In this document: positions 1 through 8,852 of the stretch, in pieces
Layout: every line of letters starts with the position of its first letter
How positions within the stretch are numbered: the first letter of the stretch is position 1
Assembly (NCBI RefSeq): GCF_937892565.1
Contig: NZ_CALAHQ010000073.1
Span: 45,810-109,809, forward strand
From: an uncultured Roseicyclus sp.
GTDB lineage: Bacteria > Pseudomonadota > Alphaproteobacteria > Rhodobacterales > Rhodobacteraceae
Reading direction: 5' to 3'
Length of the DNA: 64,000 bases
The notes under the pieces: generated by a model
Database searches by the model: none
Told to the model about the DNA's origin: nothing
What the model saw: only the letters and a program-made list of their open reading frames with translations
Program-made: the position numbers and the translations under genes

Positions 1-1234
1 CGATGCCGATCGACACCCGCACGACATCCGGGGCGGCACCGGCGGCTTTTTGCTGTTCGGGGGTCAATTGGCGATGCGTGGTCGAAGCCGAATGAATGAT
101 CAAGCTGCGCGTATCGCCCAGATTGGCGACATGGCTGAAGATCTCGAGCGAATCGACCAGCCGCACGCAGGCCTCGTATCCGCCCTTGACCGCAAAGGTG
201 AACAGGGCGCCTGCGCCTTTGGGGCAAACGGTTTTTGCGCGGTCGAAGTAGGGCGACGACGGCAGCCCCGCATAGGTCACATAGGCGATGCGCGGATCGG
301 CCTCGAGCCACTGGGCGATCTTGACCGCATTCTCCACGTGCCGCTCCATCCGCAAGGACAGCGTTTCGATCCCCATCAGCGTGTAATGGGCGGCCTGCGG
401 GTTCATGGTCATGCCCAGATCCCGCAGACCGATGGCGATGCCGTGAAAGGTATAGGCCAAGGGGCCAAAGGTCTCGTGAAAGCGCAGGCCGTGATAGGCG
501 GGTTCGGGCGCCGAAAGCGATGGGAACTTGTCGCTGGCCGACCAGTCGAAGCGCCCCGAATCGACCACACACCCCCCTGTGACCGTGCCGTTGCCGGTCA
601 GGTATTTGGTGGTCGAATGCACCACCAGCGTCGCGCCATGTTCGATGGGGCGGCACAGATAGGGTGTGGCGGTCGTGTTGTCGACGATCAGCGGCACGCC
701 CGCCGCGTCAGCCAGATCGGCCACCGCGCGCACATCGGTGATGTAGCCACCCGGATTGGCGATCGCCTCGCAGAACACGGCGCGGGTGTTGTCGTCGATG
801 GCAGCGGCCACCGCATCGAGATCATCGAAATCGACAAATTTGGCCGACCAGCCGAACCGCTTGATCGTCTGGGAAAACTGCGTGACGGTGCCGCCGTAAA
901 GCCGGGTCGAGGCCACCACATTGCGCCCCGGTGCCATCAGCGGGAACAGCGCCATGATCTGTGCGGCATGCCCCGACGAACAGCATACGGCGCCCACGCC
1001 CCCCTCCAGCGTTGCGATGCGTTCCTGAAGCACCGCCACCGTTGGGTTGGTCAGGCGCGAATAGATATATCCGACCTCCTGCAGATTGAACAAGGCGGCG
1101 GCATGTTCGGCATCGCGAAACACATAGGCCGTGGTCTGATAGATCGGCGTCTGCCGCGCCCCCGTGGCGGGGTCGGGGCGGGCGCCGGCGTGGATCTGCA
1201 GCGTGTCGAAACCATAGCTTGGGCCGTCGGTCAT
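1..1234 (-). CDS. metY: O-acetylhomoserine sulfhydrylase (PLP, Cys/Met metabolism family), 3' end missing
   Basis: A type I-fold PLP enzyme that makes homocysteine from O-acetylhomoserine and sulfide. The first 411 residues are visible; about 15-20 C-terminal residues lie beyond the left edge. The N-terminus reads [20 protein letters not shown], followed by [15 protein letters not shown] and [10 protein letters not shown], all typical of MetY/MetZ. The Schiff-base lysine is about residue 210 in [13 protein letters not shown]. The start at 1234 follows a GGGGGAAAG ribosome site. MetZ (O-succinylhomoserine sulfhydrylase) is the main alternative, but the [16 protein letters not shown] stretch favours MetY. 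It is divergent from the NDUFA12 gene. Confidence 0.9.
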   Translation of the reverse strand, partial: MTDGPSYGFDTLQIHAGARPDPATGARQTPIYQTTAYVFRDAEHAAALFNLQEVGYIYSRLTNPTVAVLQERIATLEGGVGAVCCSSGHAAQIMALFPLMAPGRNVVASTRLYGGTVTQFSQTIKRFGWSAKFVDFDDLDAVAAAIDDNTRAVFCEAIANPGGYITDVRAVADLADAAGVPLIVDNTTATPYLCRPIEHGATLVVHSTTKYLTGNGTVTGGCVVDSGRFDWSASDKFPSLSAPEPAYHGLRFHETFGPLAYTFHGIAIGLRDLGMTMNPQAAHYTLMGIETLSLRMERHVENAVKIAQWLEADPRIAYVTYAGLPSSPYFDRAKTVCPKGAGALFTFAVKGGYEACVRLVDSLEIFSHVANLGDTRSLIIHSASTTHRQLTPEQQKAAGAAPDVVRVSIGI

Positions 1235-1549
1235 GGGTCTTTCCCCCTAATGGTGGCTGTGTCTGCAACAAGGATTAGGCCAAGGCCTCGTGTGCGGCAA
1301 TCGCTCGGGCGTCAGAAAAGACCGCGCAGTCTTGCGAATTCGGCCACGCCTGACGATTGTCCGTGCCAGATGCGCTTTGGCGGAACATCAGCGTCTGCGC
1401 CTTTGGGCGATTGCACATGCGCGCGGGTGGGCTGCATGCATGCTGTGCCGATTGCGTCGCACGCAGACGCGACCGCATGGCACTGGACGCACCCCACCAC
1501 ATCGGGCACAAGACGGGCTGTCGGATTGCAACCCCGAAAGGGCCTGTTG
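1235..1549. other. Intergenic region between metY and the NDUFA12 gene, no gene seen
   Basis: This 315-base divergent spacer must hold both promoters. I see no RNA gene. Long open frames on both strands here run into the flanking genes in the wrong frame and have no family resemblance. A SAM riboswitch was considered upstream of metY, but no recognisable SAM-II core could be folded. Confidence 0.5.
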
Positions 1550-1927
1550 ATGCTCAGCTTTCTCAAGCGCCTTGTGACATGGTGGAATGGCCAGACCATC
1601 GGGACCCAGCTTTTCACCGCGCGCCATGGCGTGCGGGTGGGACAAGATCAGCAGGGCAACATCTTTTACCGCTCCAAGGACGGCGCACGCCGCTGGGTCA
1701 TCTACAATGGCGAGGTCGAGGCAAGCCGGGTAGATGCCGATTGGCATGGCTGGTTGCATCACACCTTTGACAGCGCGCCCAGCGAACAGCCTGTCGCGCA
1801 CAAGGTCTGGGAAAAACCGCATCTGCCCAATCTGACGGGCACATCCGCCGCGCATCTGCCCGCGGGTTCCATTCGCCGTGCGGCACCCGCAGACCGCCGC
1901 GATTATGAGGCATGGTCGCCCAAGTAA
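1550..1927 (+). CDS. NADH:ubiquinone oxidoreductase subunit NDUFA12 (B17.2) family
   Basis: A 125-residue homologue of the mitochondrial complex I accessory subunit B17.2, which occurs in alphaproteobacterial complex I. It begins [20 protein letters not shown] and carries the hallmarks [25 protein letters not shown] and DWHGWLHHT. The methionine at 1550 is the first that fits the family; an open frame extends far upstream but has no similarity. It is followed after about 100 bases by mlaD, the usual alphaproteobacterial neighbour. It probably sits on the peripheral arm of complex I at the cytoplasmic membrane. Confidence 0.93.
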   Translation: MLSFLKRLVTWWNGQTIGTQLFTARHGVRVGQDQQGNIFYRSKDGARRWVIYNGEVEASRVDADWHGWLHHTFDSAPSEQPVAHKVWEKPHLPNLTGTSAAHLPAGSIRRAAPADRRDYEAWSPK

Positions 1928-2026
1928 GCGGCCTTGATCGGCGGGAAATCGGCCCAAGGGCGGCAAGCCCCCTTGGATCGCGCCGGTCTTGGCGCCATAA
2001 GGTAATGATGACGGGGGGCAATCGCC

Positions 2027-2485
2027 ATGTCCACGCGGGATAACAGCATCACCGAGGTTCTTGTTGGCGCCGCCGTTCTGGCTGTGGCGACCGGGTTTTT
2101 CTTTTATGCCGCCAGCAGCTCCGGCAGCGGCCCGTCGGGGGGCACCTATCCCATGGCTGCATCCTTCCGCAGCGCCGAAGGCATCGCGGTCGGCACCGAG
2201 GTGCGGCTGGCCGGGGTGCGTGTGGGAACGGTAACCGCCATGACGCTTGATCCGATGACCTTTCGTGCCGAAACGACCTTTAGCCTGCGCGAAGACATCT
2301 TGTTGCCCGATGACAGCGCCATCACCATCGCCTCCGAAGGTCTGTTGGGCGGCAGTTTTGTCGAAATCATTCCGGGGGGCTCACCCTTCAACTACGCCCC
2401 CGGCGACCGGATCACCGACACGCAAAGCTCGGTCAGCCTTGTGACGCTTTTGATGCGCTTTGTGACGGGGGATGGGTCTGAGTGA
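2027..2485 (+). CDS. mlaD: Outer membrane lipid asymmetry protein MlaD (MCE domain)
   Basis: A 152-residue periplasmic phospholipid-binding subunit of the Mla ABC system. One N-terminal transmembrane segment (about residues 12-30) is followed by a single MCE domain with SFRSAEGIAVGTEVRLAGV, RVGTVTAM and SEGLLGGSFVEIIPGG. Length matches short alphaproteobacterial MlaD. No mlaE, mlaF or mlaC lies nearby, so it works with subunits coded elsewhere. Its stop overlaps the next gene's start (TGATG at 2483), which suggests translational coupling with the DUF2155 gene. Confidence 0.92.
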   Translation: MSTRDNSITEVLVGAAVLAVATGFFFYAASSSGSGPSGGTYPMAASFRSAEGIAVGTEVRLAGVRVGTVTAMTLDPMTFRAETTFSLREDILLPDDSAITIASEGLLGGSFVEIIPGGSPFNYAPGDRITDTQSSVSLVTLLMRFVTGDGSE

Positions 2486-3057
2486 TGCGCAGCACGCTTG
2501 CGGCGCTGGTGGCGGGCGTGGCGCTGTGCGCATCGCCCGCGCTGGCCCAGCAGTTCGACAATTACAGCGATGGTCCGATCCCGGGCTTTCAGCTTCCGCC
2601 CGGTGGCCTTGCCGGGTCCAATCCGGCGGCGCCGGGTCAGGACGGCGCCCCCCCCCAAGGCGGCTTGTTCCCGTTGACCCAGCCCCCGACGGGACAAGGC
2701 GACGGGGCGACGACCATCTTGCCCGGCACATCTGCGCCCATCGCGTCGATCAGCCAGCCCACGACCGCGCAAGCCAATCGCGTCACCCTGCGCGCGCTTG
2801 ACCGGATGCTGGGCCAGCCCACCGATGTGGAAATGGTCGTGGGTGATACGGTGATTTACGGGCGCATTGCCATCCGCGTGCTTGAATGCCGCTTTCCCAG
2901 CGATGATCCCGCATCCGATGCCTATGCGCATCTGGAAATTCTGGATCTGCCGGGCAACCGCCTGTTTGATGGCTGGATGATCGCCTCATCGCCTGCGCTC
3001 AATGCGCTGGAGCATCCGCGCTATGATGTCTGGGTGCTGCGCTGTTTCGCTGAGTGA
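2485..3057 (+). CDS. DUF2155 secreted protein
   Basis: A 190-residue exported protein of unknown function. A signal peptide runs to CASPALAQ at about residue 22, followed by a Pro/Gly-rich linker and a C-terminal DUF2155 domain with VGDTVIYGRIAIRVLEC, AYAHLEILD and YDVWVLRC. The ATG at 2485 overlaps the mlaD stop; a GTG three bases upstream is possible. Alphaproteobacterial genomes usually carry it between mlaD and aat, so an envelope role is likely but unproven. Confidence 0.88.
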   Translation: MRSTLAALVAGVALCASPALAQQFDNYSDGPIPGFQLPPGGLAGSNPAAPGQDGAPPQGGLFPLTQPPTGQGDGATTILPGTSAPIASISQPTTAQANRVTLRALDRMLGQPTDVEMVVGDTVIYGRIAIRVLECRFPSDDPASDAYAHLEILDLPGNRLFDGWMIASSPALNALEHPRYDVWVLRCFAE

Positions 3058-3063
3058 GCGCCA

Positions 3064-3705
3064 TCACGCGCCTTGTGGGGCCGTGTCACGGTCGATGGCA
3101 AAGAAATCCGCAGGCGAGGTGACGGCAAGCTGCAATTGCCGCCGGTATTCGGCGCGCGGAATTTCGATTGCCCCAAGGCTTTGAAGATGTTCGGTGGTGA
3201 ATTGCGTGTCAAACAACTGAAATCCACCCGCCCTGAGCCGGGCAATCAGATGGGTCAGGGCGATCTTTGATCCGTCCGTGCGGCGCGAGAACATCGATTC
3301 CCCAAAATAGGCCGCCCCCAGCACCACGCCGAACACGCCCCCCGCCAGCGCCCCGTCCATCCAGACCTCGACCGAATGGGCATGCCCCTGAGCATGCAAC
3401 GACAGGTAGGTGCCGAAGATTTCGCTGTTGATCCATGTTTCCGGGCGATCGGCACATGCGGCGATGATACCCGGAAAGTCGCGGTTGACCGTGATCTCGA
3501 AACCGCCCTGCGCCAGTCTGCGCCTGAGCGTGCGCGAGATATGGAACGCATCAAGCGGAAACACCCCCCGCCGTTGCGGGTCGACCCAGAAAATACCCGG
3601 CTGATCCGCGCCGTCCGACATCGGGAAAATGCCGGCCGCGTAAGCCCTTATCATCAGTTCCGGGGACAGCACCGGGCGAACCGGGCTGAGCATGTCATGC
3701 GCCAT
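3064..3705 (-). CDS. aat: Leucyl/phenylalanyl-tRNA--protein transferase
   Basis: Transfers Leu or Phe from aminoacyl-tRNA to N-terminal Arg/Lys of proteins, feeding the N-degron pathway. About 213 residues. Family signatures are LSPELMIRAYAAGIFPMSDG, IFWVDPQRRGVFPLDAFHISR, NRDFPGIIAACADR and GVVLGAAYFGESMFSR. The start was taken at MAHDMLSPV (3705); an internal Met at 3693 is equally possible. It converges on the DUF2155 gene, and accC lies upstream on the same strand. Confidence 0.93.
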   Translation of the reverse strand: MAHDMLSPVRPVLSPELMIRAYAAGIFPMSDGADQPGIFWVDPQRRGVFPLDAFHISRTLRRRLAQGGFEITVNRDFPGIIAACADRPETWINSEIFGTYLSLHAQGHAHSVEVWMDGALAGGVFGVVLGAAYFGESMFSRRTDGSKIALTHLIARLRAGGFQLFDTQFTTEHLQSLGAIEIPRAEYRRQLQLAVTSPADFFAIDRDTAPQGA

Positions 3706-3856
3706 GCAAGGCGATATAGGGCGCGGTCCCGGAAAATCCTGTGGAAAACGAAAAAGAGCTGCGGGCGGCAAACCACCCCCCAATTCCACCGCGCCATGCC
3801 CCTGCGGCAACGCGGGGATGGCGGCCGGGTCGATGGGTGCGCCCGGACGCTGGGTA

Positions 3857-5203
3857 TCAGCCGAAATTCTCGGCAAGCCAGCCCTCGAGCCAATGGATCG
3901 TGTACTCGCCCGATTGCACGGCCGGTTCGGCCAGCAGGGCATTGAACAGGGGAATGGTCGTGTCGATCCCGTCGATGATCAATTCGCCCAAGGCCCGGTG
4001 CAGGCGCGCCAGCGCCTCGGGCCGGTCGCGGCCATGCACGATCAGCTTGCCGATCAGGCTGTCGTAATAAGGCGGGATGCGGTAGCCGTCATAGATGGCA
4101 CTGTCCATCCGCACACCCAGGCCCCCCGGCGCGTGATACTGGCTGATCCGCCCCGGGCTGGGCGAGAAATTCGGCAGCTTCTCGGCGTTGATGCGCACTT
4201 CGATCGCATGCCCGTTCACCTTGAGATCTTCTTGATGGAACGACATCGGCAGACCGGATGCCACGCGGATCTGTTCGCGCACCAGATCGACGCCGAAAAT
4301 CGCCTCGGTGACGGGGTGTTCGACCTGAAGGCGGGTGTTCATCTCGATGAAGAAGAATTCACCATCTTCGTAGAGAAACTCGATCGTGCCCGCGCCTTCA
4401 TAGCCCAGATCGCCCACCGCCTGTGCGCAGGTGGCGCCGATGCGTTCGCGGGTCGCCGCGTCGATGGCGGGGCCGGGGGCTTCTTCGAAGACCTTCTGAT
4501 GGCGCCTCTGCAGCGAGCAATCGCGCTCGCCCAGATGCACGGCGCGGCCCCGGCCATCGCCGAAGACCTGCACCTCGATATGGCGGGGGCGCCCGAGGTA
4601 TTTCTCGATATAGACCTCGTCATTGCCAAACGCGGCCTTTGCCTCGGACCGTGCGGTGCGAAAGGCGGTCTCCATGTCCGCCTGCGACCGCGCCAGCTTC
4701 ATGCCGCGCCCACCACCGCCTGCCGTGGCCTTGACGATCACCGGGTAGCCCGCACTGCGCCCGACCTCATAGGCGGCATCCAGCGTCGGCACGCCACCCT
4801 CCGAGCCCGGCACGCAAGGCACGCCCAGTTTCTTCATCGTGTCCTTGGCGGTGATCTTGTCGCCCATCAGACGGATATGTTCCGCCGACGGGCCGATGAA
4901 CTTGATCCCATGGTCTTCGATGGCCTGCACGAAGCTGGCGTTTTCGCTCAGAAAACCATAGCCGGGATGGATCGCTTCGGCGCCGGTGATCTCGCAGGCC
5001 GAAATGATGGCGGCCATCGACAGATAGGATTGCGTGCTGGGGGGCGGCCCGATGCAGATCGCCTCATCGGCCATGCGCACATGCATCGCGTCGCTGTCGG
5101 CGGTGGAATGCACCGCAACGGTCGCAACCCCCATCTCGCGCGCGGCCCGGATGACGCGCAGAGCGATCTCGCCGCGGTTGGCGATGAGGATTTTCTTGAA
5201 CAT
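3857..5203 (-). CDS. accC: Acetyl-CoA carboxylase, biotin carboxylase subunit
   Basis: ATP-grasp enzyme that carboxylates biotin on AccB using bicarbonate, the first step of fatty acid synthesis. At 448 residues it is normal length. It starts MFKKILIANRGEIALRVIRA and has the Gly-rich ATP loop KATAGGGGRGMK and the MNTRLQVEHPVTE motif near residue 290. It lies 12 bases downstream of accB in one operon. Confidence 0.97.
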   Translation of the reverse strand: MFKKILIANRGEIALRVIRAAREMGVATVAVHSTADSDAMHVRMADEAICIGPPPSTQSYLSMAAIISACEITGAEAIHPGYGFLSENASFVQAIEDHGIKFIGPSAEHIRLMGDKITAKDTMKKLGVPCVPGSEGGVPTLDAAYEVGRSAGYPVIVKATAGGGGRGMKLARSQADMETAFRTARSEAKAAFGNDEVYIEKYLGRPRHIEVQVFGDGRGRAVHLGERDCSLQRRHQKVFEEAPGPAIDAATRERIGATCAQAVGDLGYEGAGTIEFLYEDGEFFFIEMNTRLQVEHPVTEAIFGVDLVREQIRVASGLPMSFHQEDLKVNGHAIEVRINAEKLPNFSPSPGRISQYHAPGGLGVRMDSAIYDGYRIPPYYDSLIGKLIVHGRDRPEALARLHRALGELIIDGIDTTIPLFNALLAEPAVQSGEYTIHWLEGWLAENFG

Positions 5204-5215
5204 GGGGTGCCCCGT

Positions 5216-5713
5216 CTACTCGATGATCATCAGCGGCGCGCCGTATTCGACGGGTGCGCCATCCTCGACGAGGATGCGTTTCACAGTGCCCGCGCGCGGT
5301 GCGGGGATCTGGTTCATCGTCTTCATCGCTTCCACGATCAGAAGCGTCTGGCCCTCGGTCACGCGGTCGCCGACCGACACAAAGGCTTTGGTGCCGGGTT
5401 CTGCCTGAAGATAGACAGTGCCAACCATGGGTGAGGTCACGGCGCCCGGCGCCTGTGCGGGATCCTCGATCACGGAGGGCGCGGGGGCGGGGGCGGCCGG
5501 GGCCGCCATCGGCTGTGCGCTGGGCGCAGCCAGCATCTGGACCGGGGCCGCCACCATCTGCATCTGGCGCGCAACGCGCACATTCAGCCAATCATGCTCG
5601 CCGTATTCGCGCTTCACATGCAGCTCGCTCAGGTCGTTCTTGCGCAAAAGCTCGGCCAAAGCCTCGATAAAGGCCACGTCATTGGCGCGCGTGGCATCGG
5701 TCTTGTCGCTCAT
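5216..5713 (-). CDS. accB: Acetyl-CoA carboxylase biotin carboxyl carrier protein
   Basis: A 165-residue biotin carrier. An N-terminal helix region ([21 protein letters not shown]) leads through an Ala/Pro-rich linker ([10 protein letters not shown]) to the C-terminal biotinyl domain. The biotinylated lysine is about residue 131 in [13 protein letters not shown]. The start at 5713 (MSDKTD) was chosen by family length; a longer frame upstream has no support. It is the first gene of accB-accC. Confidence 0.97.
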   Translation of the reverse strand: MSDKTDATRANDVAFIEALAELLRKNDLSELHVKREYGEHDWLNVRVARQMQMVAAPVQMLAAPSAQPMAAPAAPAPAPSVIEDPAQAPGAVTSPMVGTVYLQAEPGTKAFVSVGDRVTEGQTLLIVEAMKTMNQIPAPRAGTVKRILVEDGAPVEYGAPLMIIE

Positions 5714-5881
5714 GTCTGTCCTCGCAAACCGGGGCCGCATTGCGGCTGGCCCTTAACCCTCACCCGGCCCCGTGCGAAGGTCCGGCTGCTGGTCGCGTAT
5801 AGCGCAGCCTTTGCCCGGGGAAAACCCGGTCCGTCAACTTGGGCACAGGCTTTTGTGCCGACGCAAGGCCGGGCTGTGCCT

Positions 5882-5918
5882 GATTTTTCGGCAAAGCGCG
5901 ACCTTGGGGCGAAAAATC
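5882..5918. repeat. Inverted repeat in accB-preT spacer
   Basis: GATTTTTCG at 5882-5890 is repeated inverted as CGAAAAATC at 5910-5918, giving a 9-bp stem with a 19-base loop. It could be a hairpin or a spaced operator. It lies about 105 bases upstream of preT. Confidence 0.4.
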
Positions 5919-5944
5919 TGTGGGCTTCAGCGGTGACGAATAAA

Positions 5945-5960
5945 TTTACCGTTTGATAAA
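5945..5960. promoter_or_regulatory. Degenerate RutR-like operator upstream of preT
   Basis: TTTACCGTTTGATAAA matches the consensus box at 9633-9648 (TTGACCATTTGGTCAA) at 12 of 16 positions, with the same 7-2-7 layout. It is 63 bases before the preT start, where control of the first pathway operon would be expected. Binding is inferred. Confidence 0.45.
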
Positions 5961-6022
5961 AAATCGAACCCGTGACACCCTTTGCCTCACACGCAGCCAT
6001 TCGCTCGCAGGGAGATCTGCCG

Positions 6023-7357
6023 ATGACGAACAGCCCCTTTACCCCCGGCATCGCGCCCGCGCGGCTTGATGCAGACGCCCTGCAGGCCAATTTCGCCGAT
6101 CTGCATGCCCCGCTCGATGCCCATGAGGCGCTGGTGGCTGCGGACCGGTGCTATTTTTGCCATGATGCCCCTTGTATCACGGCATGCCCCACCACCATCG
6201 ACATTCCCCTGTTCATTCGTCAGATCGCCACAGGCACGCCCGAGGCCGCAGCCAGGACGATTTTCGACCAGAATATCCTCGGCGGCATGTGCGCGCGGGT
6301 CTGCCCCACCGAAACCCTGTGCGAACAGGCCTGCGTGCGCGAGACCGCCGAGGGCAAGCCCGTCGAAATCGGGCGGCTGCAACGCTATGCCACCGACAGG
6401 CTGATGTCGGCGGGCGTGCATCCCTTTACCCGCGCCGCGCCCACGGGCAAGCGCGTGGCGGTTGTGGGGGCGGGTCCGGCGGGTCTGTCTTGCGCCCATC
6501 GTCTGGCGCTCAAGGGTCATGATGTCGATCTGTTCGATGCGCGGCCCAAAGGGGGCGGTCTGAACGAATACGGCATCGCCCATTACAAGGCGACCGATGA
6601 TTATGCGGCGGCCGAACTGGACTGGTTGATGCAGATCGGCGGGATCAGCCTGCATACGGGCCAAGCGCTGGGGCGTGACCTGTCGCTCGAGACGCTTACG
6701 GCCGATTATGATGCGGTCTTTCTTGGAATGGGTCTGGCAGGGGTGAATGCGCTGCGCGCCGAGGGTGAAACGCGGGCCGGCGTGACGGACGCGGTCGAAT
6801 TCATCGCGGATCTGCGGCAAGCGGGCGATTTGTCGGCACTGCCCGTGGGGCGCAATGTGGTGGTGATCGGCGGGGGCATGACCGCCATCGACGCTGCGGT
6901 GCAGTCCAAGCTTTTGGGGGCGCAAAGCGTGACGATCCTGTATCGACGCGACCGTTCGGCCATGCCCGCCAGCCGCTATGAGCAAGATCTGGCCGCAGCC
7001 AAGGGCGTGCAGATCATCTTCAACGCCCTGCCGATAGCCATCTTGGGCAATGGCGCGGTGACCGGGGTTCGGGTCGAATATACCCGGTCCGAGGGCAAGG
7101 CGTTGATCGGCACAGGCGAGACCTTCGAGATACCCGCCGATCAGGTGTTGAAGGCAATTGGTCAGACACTTTCGGGCACGCCGGGCGGTCTTGAGATTGC
7201 AGGCGGAAAGATCAAGGTGACCGGTGCAGGGCGCACATCACGCCCCGGCGTCTGGGCGGGCGGCGATTGCGCGGCGGGTGGCGAGGATCTGACGGTGACA
7301 GCCGTCGCCGAAGGCCGCGACGCGGCAGAAGACATTCACACAAGCCTGATGGGCTAA
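6023..7357 (+). CDS. preT: Dihydropyrimidine dehydrogenase PreT subunit (NAD(P)H, FAD, Fe-S)
   Basis: Electron-input subunit of NAD-dependent dihydropyrimidine dehydrogenase, which reduces uracil and thymine in the reductive catabolic route. 444 residues. An N-terminal four-cysteine double cluster (CYFCHDAPCITACPTT and CARVCPTETLCEQACVR) precedes an FAD site (VAVVGAGPAGLSCAHRLA) and an NAD(P) site (VVVIGGGMTAIDAA). ATG 6023 is preceded by GGGAGA; the open frame begins earlier at 5972. preA follows after two perfect palindromes. Confidence 0.94.
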   Translation: MTNSPFTPGIAPARLDADALQANFADLHAPLDAHEALVAADRCYFCHDAPCITACPTTIDIPLFIRQIATGTPEAAARTIFDQNILGGMCARVCPTETLCEQACVRETAEGKPVEIGRLQRYATDRLMSAGVHPFTRAAPTGKRVAVVGAGPAGLSCAHRLALKGHDVDLFDARPKGGGLNEYGIAHYKATDDYAAAELDWLMQIGGISLHTGQALGRDLSLETLTADYDAVFLGMGLAGVNALRAEGETRAGVTDAVEFIADLRQAGDLSALPVGRNVVVIGGGMTAIDAAVQSKLLGAQSVTILYRRDRSAMPASRYEQDLAAAKGVQIIFNALPIAILGNGAVTGVRVEYTRSEGKALIGTGETFEIPADQVLKAIGQTLSGTPGGLEIAGGKIKVTGAGRTSRPGVWAGGDCAAGGEDLTVTAVAEGRDAAEDIHTSLMG

Positions 7358-7359
7358 AG

Positions 7360-7410
7360 CGATTATTCGTACGAATAATCGATCACTGCGAATTTTCGTA
7401 CGAAAATTCG
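7360..7410. repeat. Two perfect 22-bp palindromes between preT and preA
   Basis: Palindrome one spans 7360-7381 with arm CGATTATTCGT; palindrome two spans 7389-7410 with arm CGAATTTTCGT. Both are perfect and share the core TTCGTACGAA; their centres are 29 bp apart. They begin 3 bases after the preT stop and end 27 bases before preA. They could be tandem operators or two strong mRNA hairpins in the intercistronic region. Confidence 0.85.
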
Positions 7411-7437
7411 GACAAGCGCATAGGGGAGACCGGAACC

Positions 7438-8742
7438 ATGGCAGACCTTTCCAGCGATTTTCTGGGCATCAGATCGCCCAATCCATTCTGGTTGGCCTCG
7501 GCGCCACCGACCGACAAGGCCTATAATGTCGTGCGCGCCTTCAAGGCGGGTTGGGGCGGCGTTGTGTGGAAAACGTTGGGCGAGGCGGGCCCGCCGATCG
7601 TGAATGTCAACGGTCCGCGCTATGGCGCGATCTGGGGTGCCGACCGCCGCCTTCTGGGGCTCAACAACATCGAGCTGATCACCGACCGCCCGCTTGAGGT
7701 GAATCTGCGGGAGATCAAGGAGGTCAAGCGCGACTGGCCCGATCGCGCGATGATCGTAAGCCTGATGGTGCCTTGCGAAGAGCAGGCGTGGAAAGCGATC
7801 CTGCCCTTGGTCGAAGACACCGGCGCGGATGGGATCGAGCTGAATTTCGGTTGCCCGCACGGCATGAGCGAACGGGGCATGGGGGCGGCTGTGGGGCAGG
7901 TGCCCGAATACATCGAAATGGTGGCGCGCTGGTGCAAGCAAAACACGCGCATGCCCGTGATCGTCAAGCTGACGCCCAACATCACCGACATCCGCTATCC
8001 TGCGCGCGCGGCGAAACGGGGTGGGGCTGATGCCGTCAGTCTGATCAACACGGTATCGTCGATCACCTCGGTCAATCTTGACAGCTTCAGCCCCGAGCCA
8101 TCGATCGACGGGCGCGGCAGCCATGGCGGCTATTGCGGCCCGGCGGTCAAGCCGATTGCGCTGAACATGGTCGCCGAGATCGCCCGCGACGCCGAAACCC
8201 GCGGATTGCCCATTTCGGGCATCGGTGGGGTCACCACATGGCGCGACGCGGCCGAGTATCTGGCGTTGGGTGCAGGCAATGTGCAAGTCTGCACGGCGGC
8301 CATGACCTATGGCTTCAAGATTGTGCAAGAAATGATCTCGGGCCTGTCGCAGTATCTTGACAACAAAGAGATGACGCTGAGCGATCTGATCGGGCGCGCG
8401 ACGCCCAATGTGACGGAATGGCAGTATCTGAACCTCAACTACGTCACCAAGGCGCGCATCGATCAGGATGCCTGCATCCAATGCGGGCGCTGTTATGCCG
8501 CCTGCGAAGACACGAGCCATCAGGCGATTTCAATGTCGCCCGACCGGGTGTTTGAGGTGATGGATGATGAATGCGTCGCCTGCAATCTGTGCGTCAATGT
8601 CTGCCCAGTGGAAAATTGCATCACGATGGAGCGCATGCCCGCAGGCGCGGTGGACCCGCGCACCGGGGCGGTGGTGTCGGATGACTATGCCAACTGGACG
8701 ACCCATCCCAACAATCCCGCCGCCCGCCCGGCGGCAGAATGA
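7438..8742 (+). CDS. preA: NAD-dependent dihydropyrimidine dehydrogenase PreA subunit
   Basis: FMN-containing catalytic subunit that reduces uracil/thymine to the 5,6-dihydro form with PreT. 434 residues. The DHOD-like barrel starts MADLSSDFLGIRSPNPFWLASAPPT and has ELNFGCPHGMSERGMG and the FMN phosphate region ISGIGGV. Two C-terminal 4Fe-4S motifs follow: CIQCGRCYAAC and CVACNLCVNVCPVENC. ATG 7438 follows GGGGAGA. A frame open upstream to 7267 runs through the palindromes but has no ATG-type start with a ribosome site. Confidence 0.95.
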   Translation: MADLSSDFLGIRSPNPFWLASAPPTDKAYNVVRAFKAGWGGVVWKTLGEAGPPIVNVNGPRYGAIWGADRRLLGLNNIELITDRPLEVNLREIKEVKRDWPDRAMIVSLMVPCEEQAWKAILPLVEDTGADGIELNFGCPHGMSERGMGAAVGQVPEYIEMVARWCKQNTRMPVIVKLTPNITDIRYPARAAKRGGADAVSLINTVSSITSVNLDSFSPEPSIDGRGSHGGYCGPAVKPIALNMVAEIARDAETRGLPISGIGGVTTWRDAAEYLALGAGNVQVCTAAMTYGFKIVQEMISGLSQYLDNKEMTLSDLIGRATPNVTEWQYLNLNYVTKARIDQDACIQCGRCYAACEDTSHQAISMSPDRVFEVMDDECVACNLCVNVCPVENCITMERMPAGAVDPRTGAVVSDDYANWTTHPNNPAARPAAE

Positions 8743-8793
8743 GGCAAGCGAGTGGGCTGTCTCGGCGCCAGTTTCGCGAAATGACGGGTGCGG

Positions 8794-8812
8794 GGGGGGC
8801 TGTCTGCCCCCC
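8794..8812 (+). terminator. GC hairpin after preA
   Basis: GGGGGGC (8794-8800), loop TGTCT and GCCCCCC (8806-8812) form a strong stem 51 bases after the preA stop. No U-run follows at once, but TATTTTT lies 18 bases on inside the repeat at 8825-8852. It probably serves both convergent genes. Confidence 0.55.
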
Positions 8813-8824
8813 TCACACACAGCC

Positions 8825-8852
8825 CGAGAGTATTTTTGAAGCAAAGAGGATC
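8825..8852 (+). repeat. GTATTT...AAAGATG-type intergenic repeat, copy 1
   Basis: CGAGAGTATTTTTGAAGCAA followed by AGAGGAT. It is one of six related copies in the window (others near 32875, 37225, 41177, 54507 and 61245). It lies 3' of preA in the same orientation, after a GC hairpin, and touches the rutR stop. Confidence 0.6.

Larger units (their letters stand above)
5714..6022. other. Divergent spacer accB / preT with regulatory elements, no gene
   Basis: A 309-base spacer that turns A/T-rich near 5880-5970. It contains an inverted repeat (5882-5890 with 5910-5918) and a RutR-like palindrome (5945-5960), both listed separately. No RNA gene or conserved open frame was recognised. Confidence 0.5.

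Noticed and set aside
1235..1330. Possible SAM riboswitch upstream of metY
   Set aside because: I could not align the stretch to the SAM-II core or build its pseudoknot; only a TTGCAG segment looked similar.
3692..5434. Long plus-strand frame of 580 codons
   Set aside because: It is antisense to accC, accB and aat, with His/Arg/Gly-rich shadow composition and no family resemblance.
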